From Donghicola eburneus (lineage in GTDB: Bacteria; Pseudomonadota; Alphaproteobacteria; Rhodobacterales; Rhodobacteraceae), in the NCBI RefSeq assembly GCF_900115865.1, contig NZ_FOXY01000001.1, forward strand, positions 1 through 64,000: 64,000 bases of DNA. Reading direction: 5' to 3'. Position 1 is the stretch's first letter; every line of letters starts with the position of its first letter. The notes below the pieces were generated by a model. It made no database searches and was not told where the DNA came from. It saw nothing but the letters and a program-made list of their open reading frames with translations. A program made the position numbers and the translations under genes. Shown piece by piece: positions 16,677 through 25,352 of the stretch.

Positions 16677-16982
16677 TTATTCCGCGGCAACGGCCAGCGT
16701 TTGCTCTTGATGGGCTGTTGCGCTGCTTTGGCCCATAAAAATAAGGCAAGCTGTGCGAAGTAACGACGTAAAGTTCACGGGTTCTCCGCGTGCTTCCAGC
16801 ACCTCGGAGTGCAGGCGCGAGATAAACGCGGGCGTCGAAACGCCGTCCGCCTTGGCGATTTGGTCCAGAATGTCCCAAAAGGCGTTCTCGAGCCGGATGC
16901 TCGTGCTCTGGCCATTCAAGCGCAACCGGCGTGTGGTTGATGTGTAGCGAGCTGGGTCTTGTCCTGCAAAAACCTGGCACAT
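16677..16982 (-). CDS. Ribbon-helix-helix (RHH_4) domain protein
   Basis: A 101-residue protein. Residues about 15-75 match the RHH_4 family: LNGQSTSIRLENAFWDILD (beta strand then helix) followed by ADGVSTPAFISRLHSEVLEA. The start has a strong ribosome site (GGAGGAGATTGC before ATG). The family is common in alphaproteobacteria and is presumed to bind DNA as a dimer through the strand. The C-terminal 25 residues are low-complexity. The target is unknown; the palindrome at 16572 lies just past its 3' end. Confidence 0.8.
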   Translation of the reverse strand: MCQVFAGQDPARYTSTTRRLRLNGQSTSIRLENAFWDILDQIAKADGVSTPAFISRLHSEVLEARGEPVNFTSLLRTACLIFMGQSSATAHQEQTLAVAAE

Positions 16983-17227
16983 GATGCAATCTCCTCCTAT
17001 CGCAGATATCCACGGTACTCCATTCCGCGCCGATCCGTCTACAAGAGGGCGTTTGCGCCAAGGCGTCGCTGGATGCTTGGAGAATAACGGGCGCAGCCCC
17101 GCCCGATTTAGGGCAGGGGCAATATTGCACGAGAGCTGGTCCTGATTTCGCGCGCCTCAGATCGGCGTTGGGCGCCCGGTGATGTAGACTTGGGTTGCGC
17201 TGCCTGTGGCTGGGGCCTGTTTGCCCC

Positions 17228-17515
17228 TTAGGGCAAATCAATGTAGTCGGCAGAGACGTATCCGGTGATACGGGGTGCATCGGCCAGCGAGACGCGGCAC
17301 CAGAGTTGGCCAATCTCGGTCACGCAGTCACGGCGGTTCAGCACTGTGCCGTCTGGCAGTCCAAGCACCACGCGAAAGCCCAAGCCAGGTCCTGCGCGCA
17401 GCTTGAGCAGCTCATCAGGACCCGCGCCTCGCACGACGGTGCGATCATAGGTAACGCCCCCACAACTGGCGAGAAGCGTCAGGGCGAGAAGAACGGAAAA
17501 TTTGCGTGAAACCAT
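17228..17515 (-). CDS. SH3-domain lipoprotein
   Basis: A 95-residue exported lipoprotein. The signal peptide ends in a lipobox, LLASC at about residues 14-18. The remainder is one bacterial SH3 (SH3b) domain: LLKLRAGPGLGFRVVLGLPDG, shortened, then GQLWCRVSL and GYVSADYIDLP. Two Cys (in RRDC and LWC) may form a disulfide. Such proteins sit in the outer or inner membrane and bind peptidoglycan or partner proteins. No operon partner is obvious. Confidence 0.8.
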   Translation of the reverse strand: MVSRKFSVLLALTLLASCGGVTYDRTVVRGAGPDELLKLRAGPGLGFRVVLGLPDGTVLNRRDCVTEIGQLWCRVSLADAPRITGYVSADYIDLP

Positions 17516-17605
17516 GCTCGGACCTCTTTTGTTTTCTTTCTGACTACCCGATCTGCTGTAACTTCGCTACCGCAGCAAACGGGTAGGACACAGGTCCAAG
17601 GGGTT

Positions 17606-18901
17606 TTACATCCAGCGATCCAACAGTCTGTACCAGAGGGTCGCTCGGACGATCCCAGCGCGGTGTGTGAATTTTGGCGGCAGGTCTGGGGCGGGCCCGA
17701 CAGGGACCGGCAGCGTGCTGGTCGAACGGTTGGCCGCAATCGCCTCTCCCATCAACAGGCCAAAGGCTGTGCCCATCGCGACACCGCGCCCCGAGTAGCC
17801 GTGCGCCGTCCAAAGGCCAGGTTGCGGCTGGTCAATGCGTGGCATGAAGTCCCGCGTTAGCCCGATCCGGCCGCCCCATCTATGGGTGATCTTTGCACCT
17901 TTGAGCGCAGGATAGAGCGCGACCATCGCCTTTTCGACATGGGCGAAGTCGCCGTCTGTCTTGGGCCCGTCCACCTTGCCACGGGTGCCAAAGACGATCC
18001 GGTTGTCTGGAGTTTTGTTCCAGTAGAGCAGGATCCTGCGGCTGTCCGATGCACAGGGGCCCTCGGGCAACAGGCTGTCTGCGATGGATGGCGGCAATGG
18101 TGCTGTTGCGACGATCTGTGAATGGGTGCTGACCATGCGGTCGGACATGCGCGGCTCTAGTTTGTCCGTCCACGCATCGGTGGCGATTACGACAGTTTTG
18201 GCTTTGATTTTGCCCGCAGGGGTCTGCAGGTACCAGTGCCCGCCACTGTAGGTTTTGTGCGTCACGCGGGTCTGGCCATACACCCGCACCCCAAGGGAGT
18301 GCGCCGCCCGCGCCAAGCCTCGGGCATAGGAGAAGGGCTGCAGTACCCCGCACTCTCGGTCGATCAGCCCGCCGATATAGGCGTCAGAGCCCACAGCTTT
18401 AGCGGTCTCTTGTCGGTCCAAGAGTTCGACGCCGGTGACGCCGTCTTTGACCCATGTGGCATGACGATCCTGTACGCTGCGCAGGCCCGCCGCGTTGTGG
18501 GCGGGCAAAACCCAGCCCGTCTTGCGCAGTTGGCAGTCGATTCCGAAACGTTCGACCAAGCCATAGAGCATCTCGGCATTGCGTGTGCCGAACTCGAACA
18601 TCGCATCGCCCGTTTCGCCAAAGCGTTCGGACAGAGCGGTGCGGCCCATTTTGAACCCGCGAATGACAGCCCCCGAATTGCGCCCTGATCCGCCCCAACC
18701 AGGTCCTCCGCCATCGATTAAGACCACGTCACGCCCCGCATCCGCCAAAGATATGGCGCAGCACAGACCAGTGAACCCTTCGCCTACGATCGCGATCTCG
18801 GCAGAGGTGTCTCCGTCCAAAGGAACCGAAACATCCGGTTCGGACGCGGTCTCCATCCAGAGCGACGGGAAATGGTGAATGCAGTCCTTGTCGATATCCA
18901 T
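17606..18901 (-). CDS. FAD-dependent amine oxidoreductase (DAO/PuuB-like)
   Basis: A 431-residue flavoenzyme of the D-amino-acid-oxidase fold. The FAD-binding GxGxxG is IVGEGFTGLCCAISLADAG near residue 38, followed by VVLIDGG and SGRNSG, where FAD attaches in the gamma-glutamylputrescine oxidase group. The C-terminal block LWTAHGYSGRGVAMGTAFG closes the FAD site. It would oxidise a primary or secondary amine or amino acid to an imine with release of ammonia. Its neighbours are a GntR regulator (24 bp upstream, same strand) and a divergent amino-acid-type ABC importer, which implies catabolism of the imported compound. Confidence 0.82.
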   Translation of the reverse strand: MDIDKDCIHHFPSLWMETASEPDVSVPLDGDTSAEIAIVGEGFTGLCCAISLADAGRDVVLIDGGGPGWGGSGRNSGAVIRGFKMGRTALSERFGETGDAMFEFGTRNAEMLYGLVERFGIDCQLRKTGWVLPAHNAAGLRSVQDRHATWVKDGVTGVELLDRQETAKAVGSDAYIGGLIDRECGVLQPFSYARGLARAAHSLGVRVYGQTRVTHKTYSGGHWYLQTPAGKIKAKTVVIATDAWTDKLEPRMSDRMVSTHSQIVATAPLPPSIADSLLPEGPCASDSRRILLYWNKTPDNRIVFGTRGKVDGPKTDGDFAHVEKAMVALYPALKGAKITHRWGGRIGLTRDFMPRIDQPQPGLWTAHGYSGRGVAMGTAFGLLMGEAIAANRSTSTLPVPVGPAPDLPPKFTHRAGIVRATLWYRLLDRWM

Positions 18902-18924
18902 ATCAAAGGCCTTTGGGGAAAATG

Positions 18925-19605
18925 TCAGGAAAGGCCGGGCCCTGTAGACTGGTCATGCAGGCGCACGGTCGTGTCGTAGTGGTAGTCAAGTTCGGCCTTT
19001 GCTGTGTTCGCATCGCCCCGTTTCAGGGCGTGTAGAATCCGCAGGTGGTCCTCATAGGCCGCAGAGGGGCCGTTGTCCTTGCCGATCTCGTCCGACCGGA
19101 TCAGGCGCACACGGTCCAGCAGCTTGCCCAGTTCCTGCACCAGAGTGGGGTTGCGGCCCATGCGTGCCAGCGCAAGGTGGAATTCGGCGTCACTGGCCGA
19201 GAAAAGCGCGCGATCTTCAGCCTCTACCAGTTCTTTTTGATGCTCCAAGAGACGGGCCAGCTCTTCGAAATCCTCTGGCTCTCCATGTGCGATCGCCAGA
19301 TCGACGGATAAATATTCCAGCGCTGCGCGCATGCGGTAGGTCACCTGCACGGCCTTGTAATCATAAAGACGCACGCGATAGCGCCGACCGTGACGCTCTA
19401 GCAGGCCTTCATGCTCTAGTTGGCGCATCGCATCTCGGGCGGGCAGGCGGCTGGCCCCGAACCAAGAGGCGACCTCTTCTTCGCGCAGAATGTCGCCCAT
19501 GCGAAAGCGGTGAGACAGTAGGCGGTCTTTTAGTTGCGCATGGATATCCGCCGCACGAGTCGGGGTTTGGGTCGGTGCAGGCTGAGTGAGCGAATGATCG
19601 GTCAT
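18925..19605 (-). CDS. GntR/FCD family transcriptional regulator
   Basis: A 226-residue regulator. A winged helix-turn-helix lies at about residues 20-80 (LREEEVASWFGASRLPARDAM, shortened, and LEHEGLLERHGRRYRVR). The all-helical FCD effector domain follows, with metal-ligand candidates in DAEFHLALAR and HLRILHAL. It is transcribed with the amine oxidase gene and away from the ABC importer. GTATAC-centred repeats beside its own start and at the importer start are the likely operators. Confidence 0.87.
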   Translation of the reverse strand: MTDHSLTQPAPTQTPTRAADIHAQLKDRLLSHRFRMGDILREEEVASWFGASRLPARDAMRQLEHEGLLERHGRRYRVRLYDYKAVQVTYRMRAALEYLSVDLAIAHGEPEDFEELARLLEHQKELVEAEDRALFSASDAEFHLALARMGRNPTLVQELGKLLDRVRLIRSDEIGKDNGPSAAYEDHLRILHALKRGDANTAKAELDYHYDTTVRLHDQSTGPGLS

Positions 19606-19615
19606 ATCTTGATTC

Positions 19616-19625
19616 GGTATACTGA
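19616..19625. promoter_or_regulatory. GGTATACTGA motif beside GntR start
   Basis: GGTATACTGA occurs 11 bp upstream of the GntR start codon. The same decamer recurs in inverted form at 19686-19695 and directly at 19889-19898. The GTATAC core is common in operators of GntR/FCD regulators, so autoregulation is likely. Confidence 0.55.
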
Positions 19626-19677
19626 GTTTGACGTTTGGGCAAATTTAAATGCGAGAGCTGCCGCGAAGGGGCAAATT

Positions 19678-19705
19678 ATGTCCTTTCAGTATACCCAATG
19701 GGATG
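19678..19705 (+). repeat. Left arm of 28-bp inverted repeat between GntR and ABC importer
   Basis: This 28-bp stretch begins ATGTC, has the core TTTCAGTATACCC and ends GGATG. It matches the reverse complement of 19879-19906 at 23 of 28 positions, including a 13-base identical core. Confidence 0.6.
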
Positions 19706-19878
19706 ATGTTTTGTGCATTGCCGCGTGGATGTTGCTGAATGCATATGCAACAGCCAGATTAGATGATCCTCATATTCGCCATCATTTTGAATAGCCTGAC
19801 GCATGCTCAAAGCTGGCGTGCAGAGGGCATGTTCAAGCGTAACGCTGATCCCGCCGCCCTTTGATGAATGGGGTCGGC

Positions 19879-19906
19879 CATCCTGCAGGGTATACTGAAA
19901 TGACAT
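19879..19906 (-). repeat. Right arm of 28-bp inverted repeat, overlapping the importer start
   Basis: Partner of 19678-19705. Its core GGGTATACTGAAA runs into the start codon of the binding-protein gene (A of ATG at 19900), so a protein bound here would block translation initiation or early transcription. Confidence 0.6.
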
Positions 19907-20649
19907 TCACCAAGATCGCACTCACCGCAGCCGCTCTGGCGTTCGGCGCCCTACCGGCCATGGCCGAAACGCTCAAGGTGGGGTCTACCCCGACCGGCGT
20001 GCCTTTTACTTTCCTTGACGTGTCCAGCGGCGAGATAACAGGCATGATGGTCGATGTGGTCAAGGCGATCGGTGACAAGGCGGGGTTCGAGGCCGACGTG
20101 CAGTCTACCGACTGGGTGTCCTTGCTGCCTGCGCTGCAATCGGGCCGGATCGATATCATCTCGGCTGCGATGTCGATCACCGAAAAGCGTAAAGAGGTCG
20201 TCGACTTCTCGGACCCGATCTTTCCATATGGCGAGGGGCTGGTGGTTCGTGCCGATGATGACACCATGTACACTGCCGGTCTGACAGAGACGGCGGGCAA
20301 GACCATTGGTGTCCAGCAGGGCACCAAATATCTGACCGATCTTGAAACGCTCGAGGGGATTGGGGACATCAAGGTCTACGAGAACATCGCCGACATTATG
20401 AAAGAGGTCGAACTGGGCCGCATTGATGTGGGCTTTGCCGACCAGCCGATCATGGCCTACCAGATCGGGCAGGGGAAATTCCCAGAGCTCAAGATGGCCG
20501 AAGGCTACGAGCAGCAGTTCGTCGCGCCCTTGGGTCTGGCCATCGCCAAAGAGCAGCCTGAACTCCTAGAGCGGATCAACACTGGCTTGGCCGAACTCAA
20601 GGAAAGCGGAGAGCTGGATGCCTTGATCGCCAAGTGGAATCTGGATTGA
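19900..20649 (+). CDS. Amino-acid-type ABC transporter substrate-binding protein
   Basis: A 249-residue periplasmic binding protein of the SBP_bac_3 family. The signal peptide is MTFTKIALTAAALAFGALPAMA. The mature part has VGSTPTGVPFTFLD, VDVVKAIGDKAGFEADVQ, LQSGRIDIISAAMSITEKR and VDFSDPIFPYGEGLVV, the standard ligand-site strands. An upstream in-frame TTG at 19861 is less likely because the signal peptide begins at 19900. It heads a three-gene import operon. The ligand may be an amine, amino acid or opine, given the divergent flavin oxidase. Confidence 0.87.
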   Translation: MTFTKIALTAAALAFGALPAMAETLKVGSTPTGVPFTFLDVSSGEITGMMVDVVKAIGDKAGFEADVQSTDWVSLLPALQSGRIDIISAAMSITEKRKEVVDFSDPIFPYGEGLVVRADDDTMYTAGLTETAGKTIGVQQGTKYLTDLETLEGIGDIKVYENIADIMKEVELGRIDVGFADQPIMAYQIGQGKFPELKMAEGYEQQFVAPLGLAIAKEQPELLERINTGLAELKESGELDALIAKWNLD

Positions 20650-20668
20650 TCGCTGGACACCCCAGACC

Positions 20669-21322
20669 ATGATGAATTTTTTGACGGATGCGCAGGCTTA
20701 CCTGCCCATCCTCCTCCGCGGGGCGGCGACAACGGTTGGTATCGCGTTCTGCGCGTTGGTGATCGCGACGCTCTTTGGCCTCGTGCTGGCGCTGATACGG
20801 TATTCGGGCAATCCTATCCTGTCGTGGACCTCGCGCAGCTTTGTGAATGTGGTGCGCGGCATTCCGATCCTTGTCCAGTTGTTCTACATCTACTTTGTTT
20901 TGCCTGACTGGGGCATCGACCTGACCGCATTTCAGGCTGGGGCCATCGGCCTCGGTCTCGCCTATTCCTGCTATATGGCGGAAAACTTCCGTGCGGGCCT
21001 AGAGGCCGTAGAGGATGGCCAGATCGAGGCGGCACAGTCTATTGGCATGGGCTGGGGGATGACCATGCGTCGCGTGATCCTACCCCAAGCCTTCCGAACG
21101 GTGCTGCCGCCCTATGGCAATACGATGATCATGTTGCTGAAAGACACCTCGCAGGCCTCTGTCATCACCGTTGCCGAGATGACGTTTCAGGCGAAAATGC
21201 TGGCAGCGTCCACGTTTGAAAACCTGACCGTCTACACGCTGGTGGCAGGGCTCTATCTTACATTGTCGGTGCCGCTGTTCATTCTGGCATCCTGGCTTGA
21301 ACGGAGGTTCGGCAAGAAATGA
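20669..21322 (+). CDS. Amino-acid-type ABC transporter permease (HisM/GlnP family)
   Basis: A 217-residue membrane protein with about five helices. It has [21 protein letters not shown] (shortened here) and the cytoplasmic EAA loop [20 protein letters not shown], both typical of polar amino acid permeases. Its end overlaps the ATPase start by 4 bp. One permease gene is present, so it would act as a homodimer. Confidence 0.88.
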   Translation: MMNFLTDAQAYLPILLRGAATTVGIAFCALVIATLFGLVLALIRYSGNPILSWTSRSFVNVVRGIPILVQLFYIYFVLPDWGIDLTAFQAGAIGLGLAYSCYMAENFRAGLEAVEDGQIEAAQSIGMGWGMTMRRVILPQAFRTVLPPYGNTMIMLLKDTSQASVITVAEMTFQAKMLAASTFENLTVYTLVAGLYLTLSVPLFILASWLERRFGKK

Positions 21323-22050
21323 TCGACATCCAAGGATTACACAAAAGCTATGGTGATCTTGAGGTCCTGAAGGGCATCGACCTGACCGTCAAAAAGGGCG
21401 AGGTCGTCTGCCTGATCGGCGCATCCGGATCCGGAAAATCGACGCTTCTGCGCTGCGTGAATGGGCTAGAGGTCTACCAAGGTGGGGCGATCCGCGTGGA
21501 TGACAGACTGGTCGAGGCAGAGCGCAAGTCCATCCGCGACATCCGCACCCGCGTGACTATGGTCTTCCAACGGTTCAACCTGTTTCCGCACCGCACAGCG
21601 CTCGAAAATGTCATAGAAGGTCCGATCTACGTCAAAGGCGAACCTCGTGCCGAGGCCGAAGCTTATGGCCGAGAGCTTTTGGCGCGTATCGGATTGGCGG
21701 ACAAGGCTGATGCCTATCCCGACCGTCTGTCCGGCGGACAACAACAGCGCGTCGCTATTGCGCGCGCGCTGGCTATGCGACCCGAGGCGATCCTGTTTGA
21801 CGAGCCCACTTCGGCTCTTGATCCGGAATTGGTAGGCGAGGTGTTGGCCGCAATGCGCCAACTTGCCGAGGAGGGGATGACCATGCTGGTCGTAACCCAT
21901 GAGATGGGCTTCGCCCGAGAGGTGGCCGATCGGGTGCTGTTTATGCACGGCGGCCTGATTTTGGAAGAAGGCCCCGCGGCCGAGGTTCTCGGCAATCCGC
22001 AACATGAACGCACCCGTGACTTTTTAGGGCGCATTCTGGAACACGGCTAA
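21319..22050 (+). CDS. Amino-acid-type ABC transporter ATP-binding protein (GlnQ/HisP family)
   Basis: A 243-residue ATPase. Walker A is GASGSGKST, the signature is [15 protein letters not shown], Walker B is [15 protein letters not shown], and the His switch is in [19 protein letters not shown]. These match the GlnQ/HisP group closely. It starts within the permease stop (ATGA) and is the last gene before a clear terminator. Confidence 0.9.
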   Translation: MIDIQGLHKSYGDLEVLKGIDLTVKKGEVVCLIGASGSGKSTLLRCVNGLEVYQGGAIRVDDRLVEAERKSIRDIRTRVTMVFQRFNLFPHRTALENVIEGPIYVKGEPRAEAEAYGRELLARIGLADKADAYPDRLSGGQQQRVAIARALAMRPEAILFDEPTSALDPELVGEVLAAMRQLAEEGMTMLVVTHEMGFAREVADRVLFMHGGLILEEGPAAEVLGNPQHERTRDFLGRILEHG

Positions 22051-22088
22051 CCTGTTCACGCATCGTGACATCATTGGGCCGCATCGCC

Positions 22089-22114
22089 GCAAAGGATTGC
22101 GGTCCTTTGCTTTT
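22089..22114 (+). terminator. Rho-independent terminator of the amino-acid ABC operon
   Basis: Arms GCAAAGGA and TCCTTTGC are perfect, with a 6-base loop, followed by TTTT, 39 bp past the ATPase stop codon. Confidence 0.75.
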
Positions 22115-22328
22115 GCGGGCTGCAGGGTTGGCCTAATCTAATGATGCGCTAGAACGTGGATTAGATAGAACAGCTTTCGATAAGCAGGCTGTCATGGTAG
22201 TCCGAACCTCCCGAGAGTGTGTATTTTGCGGGTCACTGCGGCGCGGCGGCTGCATTCGGTTTCATCAGTGCTCTGTTCCCCATTCCGGCGCAATGCCGGG
22301 TCAATGACTTGTCACGATGGAAGAGCGC

Positions 22329-24419
22329 ATGAACTTCGGCAAACTCAAAACACGTCTGATACAGGGCTTGGCCCTGATCGCAGCGGCGCTTGCGATGGGC
22401 GAGTTGCTGTTGATGATGCCGCACAGCGCGCTCGATATTTTGGTGTGTTTTGGCACTATTGCTCTCTTGGTCGCTCAAGTGTTCTGGAAGCCGCAAGAGC
22501 ATGTGACCAAGGGGCTTGTCGTGCTGCACGCCGATGCCGCGCTGAACCTCTTGGCCGCGATCTTAATGCTGCTCAGCAAGGACAGCGCACATCTCGAAGA
22601 CTTCCGCGCCCATTCCATTGTTTTCCCGCTCACGGCGTATTTGCTTTGGTTCTCGCGCCACATGACCACCAAATTCACACGAGTGAGCTTTGCCTTCGGG
22701 CTTGGGGTCGCATCCTTGGTGTCTGTGAGCGCCTTTGCCTTGATCAGCATCGTCTTTCATTTCATCGTGCCGCCATCGGGGGTCTTGCAGGTGAGAACCG
22801 ACGCGATGCCGCTCTTTTCGGCGCTCTTGGTGCTGATCGTCGCGGGAAATGGGTATCTGGATCGGCTGCGCTACCCAGAGGACATCACCCGCAGGACCCT
22901 TTTGATTTTGCTGGCCGTGGCCTTGATCACCAGCGCGGGGGCACTGACCGCGCGGCGCGTGTTTATGGATACGATGCTAAACGTAGAAGCCTCTCGCGCC
23001 CGCACACTGGCCGAGATTTGCGCGCATCGCATCGAAAACGAACTGGCCAATCTGGCCGAAGCCTTGGACCGCATGGCCGATCGCATCGCTGTGGGCGCCT
23101 ATCCGGACATTGCAGCATGGCAGAGTGATGCGGACAACTATGTTACTGGCTTCGATAGCCTTTCTGGCATTGGCTGGATGGACGAGAATTTCCGCTTCAT
23201 GCAAGCCTCTCCGGCGGCCCTGCTGCCGATGGGAAAAGAGGTCGGGCCGGATTTCAGTCCGGTGCGCAAAGAAAACTTGCTGCAAGCTGCCGAGACCCAA
23301 GAGGTCACTGTGTCTGCCCCCTTTGAATTTGGTCTGACGAAGGCGCAAGTCGCTATGGTCGCGCCCATCGTCAGGGATGGGCAGACTATCGGGCTTCTGG
23401 GAAATGCCCTGAATCTAGAAGCCCTGTTTTCTGAGATTTCCAGAGAGGTGGGAGACACGTTTGCCTATTCCGTCACAGAGGGCGAGCAATTGGTTTTCGC
23501 CAAGGGTAACGCGCAAGACTTCCACGTTCAAAGCACCATTCGTGCGATCAGCCGCGATTGGACGCTGTCGGTGCCGATTTCGGGCGAGGCGTTCATTGAA
23601 GCCTATGTCTGGGGGCAGCGATTTGCCTTTACGCGCATTCTGGCATTCATCGTGATCGTTTTCGCGGTGGAGCGGGCACGACTGGCACAAAGCAAAAACC
23701 AGAAACTACAGGCGCGGAATTCGGACTTGGTCGCAGCACAGACAATCATGGAATCCCAAGAAGCCGAGATTTCGCTGATGCGCTCGTCCTTGGCCCATGA
23801 TCTGAAGTCCCCGATCCGAAACGTGCGAACTGTCACCACGATGTGGGACCAGTTGAAAGAGGCCAAGGGCCTGACCGATCAGGATCTGAAGGACCGCATT
23901 CTGGACAACCTGACTCGTCTCGAGAAACTGAGCCTGTCGTTCACGGACTTCCTGTCGGCCCGTGTGGCCTTGGTCCAGAAAGAGCCGATGGCTCTGACCG
24001 ATTTCCTGCATGACGTGGAACGGCGGTTTGCGGATCGATGCCGGATTAACGTGCAGACAGATGGTCCGATGGTAATCGAAACCGACCGTCTGCTTTTGGC
24101 CCGGGTGTTCGACAATCTGGTCGAGAACGCGATCAATGCGTCCGAAGATGGCAATGTGCAGATCACAGTCTCGGTTACAGAAGCTGCCGGTCTTTACAGC
24201 ATCCACTTCCGCGACAATGGGCGGGGCATCCCCGCAGCGCTTCGAGAGCGGATTTTCAAACCTTTTGACACAGGCGATGGCAAGCGGCGTCCGGACTCTT
24301 CGGGGTTGGGTCTGACCATTGTGCGCCGCTTGATCGGCAATCTGGATGGGACAGTGACGTGCGTCGATCCGGGCGCACAGGGCGGTGCGGTTTTTGTTAT
24401 CGAATTGCCCAAAGCCTGA
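22329..24419 (+). CDS. Membrane histidine kinase with CHASE-type sensor domain
   Basis: About 696 residues. ATG at 22329 is chosen (GGAAGAG just upstream); an ATG four codons earlier has no ribosome site. The N-terminal 210 residues form about six or seven membrane helices. A predicted periplasmic CHASE-like domain at about 220-420 (ICAHRIENELANLAEALDRM, FDSLSGIGWMDE) is followed by one helix and a short coiled coil. The kinase core has the H-box SSLAHDLKSPIRN (His near 490), N-box NLVENAINAS, and the ATP lid GRGIP and SSGLGLTIV. It is convergent with the LuxR-type regulator gene, only 6 bp apart, and probably belongs to the same signalling module. Confidence 0.82.
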   Translation: MNFGKLKTRLIQGLALIAAALAMGELLLMMPHSALDILVCFGTIALLVAQVFWKPQEHVTKGLVVLHADAALNLLAAILMLLSKDSAHLEDFRAHSIVFPLTAYLLWFSRHMTTKFTRVSFAFGLGVASLVSVSAFALISIVFHFIVPPSGVLQVRTDAMPLFSALLVLIVAGNGYLDRLRYPEDITRRTLLILLAVALITSAGALTARRVFMDTMLNVEASRARTLAEICAHRIENELANLAEALDRMADRIAVGAYPDIAAWQSDADNYVTGFDSLSGIGWMDENFRFMQASPAALLPMGKEVGPDFSPVRKENLLQAAETQEVTVSAPFEFGLTKAQVAMVAPIVRDGQTIGLLGNALNLEALFSEISREVGDTFAYSVTEGEQLVFAKGNAQDFHVQSTIRAISRDWTLSVPISGEAFIEAYVWGQRFAFTRILAFIVIVFAVERARLAQSKNQKLQARNSDLVAAQTIMESQEAEISLMRSSLAHDLKSPIRNVRTVTTMWDQLKEAKGLTDQDLKDRILDNLTRLEKLSLSFTDFLSARVALVQKEPMALTDFLHDVERRFADRCRINVQTDGPMVIETDRLLLARVFDNLVENAINASEDGNVQITVSVTEAAGLYSIHFRDNGRGIPAALRERIFKPFDTGDGKRRPDSSGLGLTIVRRLIGNLDGTVTCVDPGAQGGAVFVIELPKA

Positions 24420-24425
24420 GGCACG

Positions 24426-25352
24426 TCACGCTCTGTGCAGCAGGCGGTCCGCCATGACCGCCGCAGAGGTCCGGTTGTCCACGCCCATCTTGTAGAAAAT
24501 CTGCTCTAGATGCTTGTTCACCGTGCGGGCGCTCAGGCTCAGTATTTCTGCGATGTCCTTGTTCGTTTTGCCCTGACTGAGCCAGAGCAGCACTTCGGCC
24601 TCGCGTTCCGTCAGACCATGCGCTTGCATCAAGGGCGCGACAGGCGTGGAGCCCTGAGCTTCGTGCACCTCGATCAGCGTTTGGTCATTGGCGGTGCCTA
24701 CGTACTTCAGGACCAAGGGGCCCAGGTGCAGGGGAGCCGAGTGAGAGAGCGCCGTATGGCCCAAGGAGAGCAGCCATTTCCTGAACACGTCTGGCGGGGT
24801 GTCGGACAGCAGGTGTCGGGCCTCTTCGTTTGTGTCGGCCAGCCCCAGTGACTTTGGCGTGCCCCAACTGAACCGCCCCGATTTGTCAAAGGCCAGCAGT
24901 GATTGCCCTGTCTGATCCAGCGCTCGCCGTGCCGACGAAATGGCCCGAGCATTCAGCACGTGCGTGATGATGCGGGCGATCAACTCATCCAGAACCACAG
25001 GCTTGGTGATGTAGTCGACCCCGCCCGATTGTAGCCCCTTGAGGATGTATTCCGGGTCGGTCAGCCCCGTCATGAAGATCACAGGCGCATCCGTCGATCC
25101 CGGACTGGATTTCAGGGCGCGGCAGGTTTCGAACCCGTCCATCTCTGGCATTTGGGCATCCAGCAGGATCACGTCGGGCTGCACACGGTGGGTCAGGGCG
25201 ATCCCTTCGGCGCCACTGCGCGCCACCAAAACCGTCATGCCGTTCGCCTCGAGCGCTTCGGAAATCACCCCTAAGGTTTCAGGGGCGTCGTCGATCACCA
25301 AGGCGATGGCGCGGGTTCCAAAAGCGTTGGCCTGAGCGGTGTTAAGCGTCAT
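24426..25352 (-). CDS. Response regulator, receiver plus LuxR-type DNA-binding domain
   Basis: A 308-residue regulator with a receiver at residues 15-130: acidic pair D21/D22, phospho-acceptor D65 in ILLDAQMPEMDG, T95 in FMTG and K117 in YITKP. A linker of about 110 residues with a possible PAS-like fold (QSLLAFDKSGRFSWGTP) precedes the C-terminal LuxR HTH (LTEREAEVLLWLSQGKTNKD, then SARTVNKHLEQIFYKMGV). Its ATG overlaps the end of the permease-kinase gene by 11 bp, so the two are co-translated and likely form a pair. Probable targets are the divergent urt/fmd genes. Confidence 0.87.
   Translation of the reverse strand: MTLNTAQANAFGTRAIALVIDDAPETLGVISEALEANGMTVLVARSGAEGIALTHRVQPDVILLDAQMPEMDGFETCRALKSSPGSTDAPVIFMTGLTDPEYILKGLQSGGVDYITKPVVLDELIARIITHVLNARAISSARRALDQTGQSLLAFDKSGRFSWGTPKSLGLADTNEEARHLLSDTPPDVFRKWLLSLGHTALSHSAPLHLGPLVLKYVGTANDQTLIEVHEAQGSTPVAPLMQAHGLTEREAEVLLWLSQGKTNKDIAEILSLSARTVNKHLEQIFYKMGVDNRTSAAVMADRLLHRA

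Noticed and set aside
19678-19794. A 38-codon open frame (MSFQYTQWDD...) starting after GAAGGGG between GntR and the importer
   Set aside because: Its first codons are simply the left inverted repeat; the right repeat yields the same MSFQYT start on the other strand. A regulatory DNA explanation is simpler.
22217-23128. A 303-codon frame overlapping the CHASE kinase gene
   Set aside because: Lies in an alternative frame of a well-supported kinase and is Arg/Ser/His-rich without a domain.
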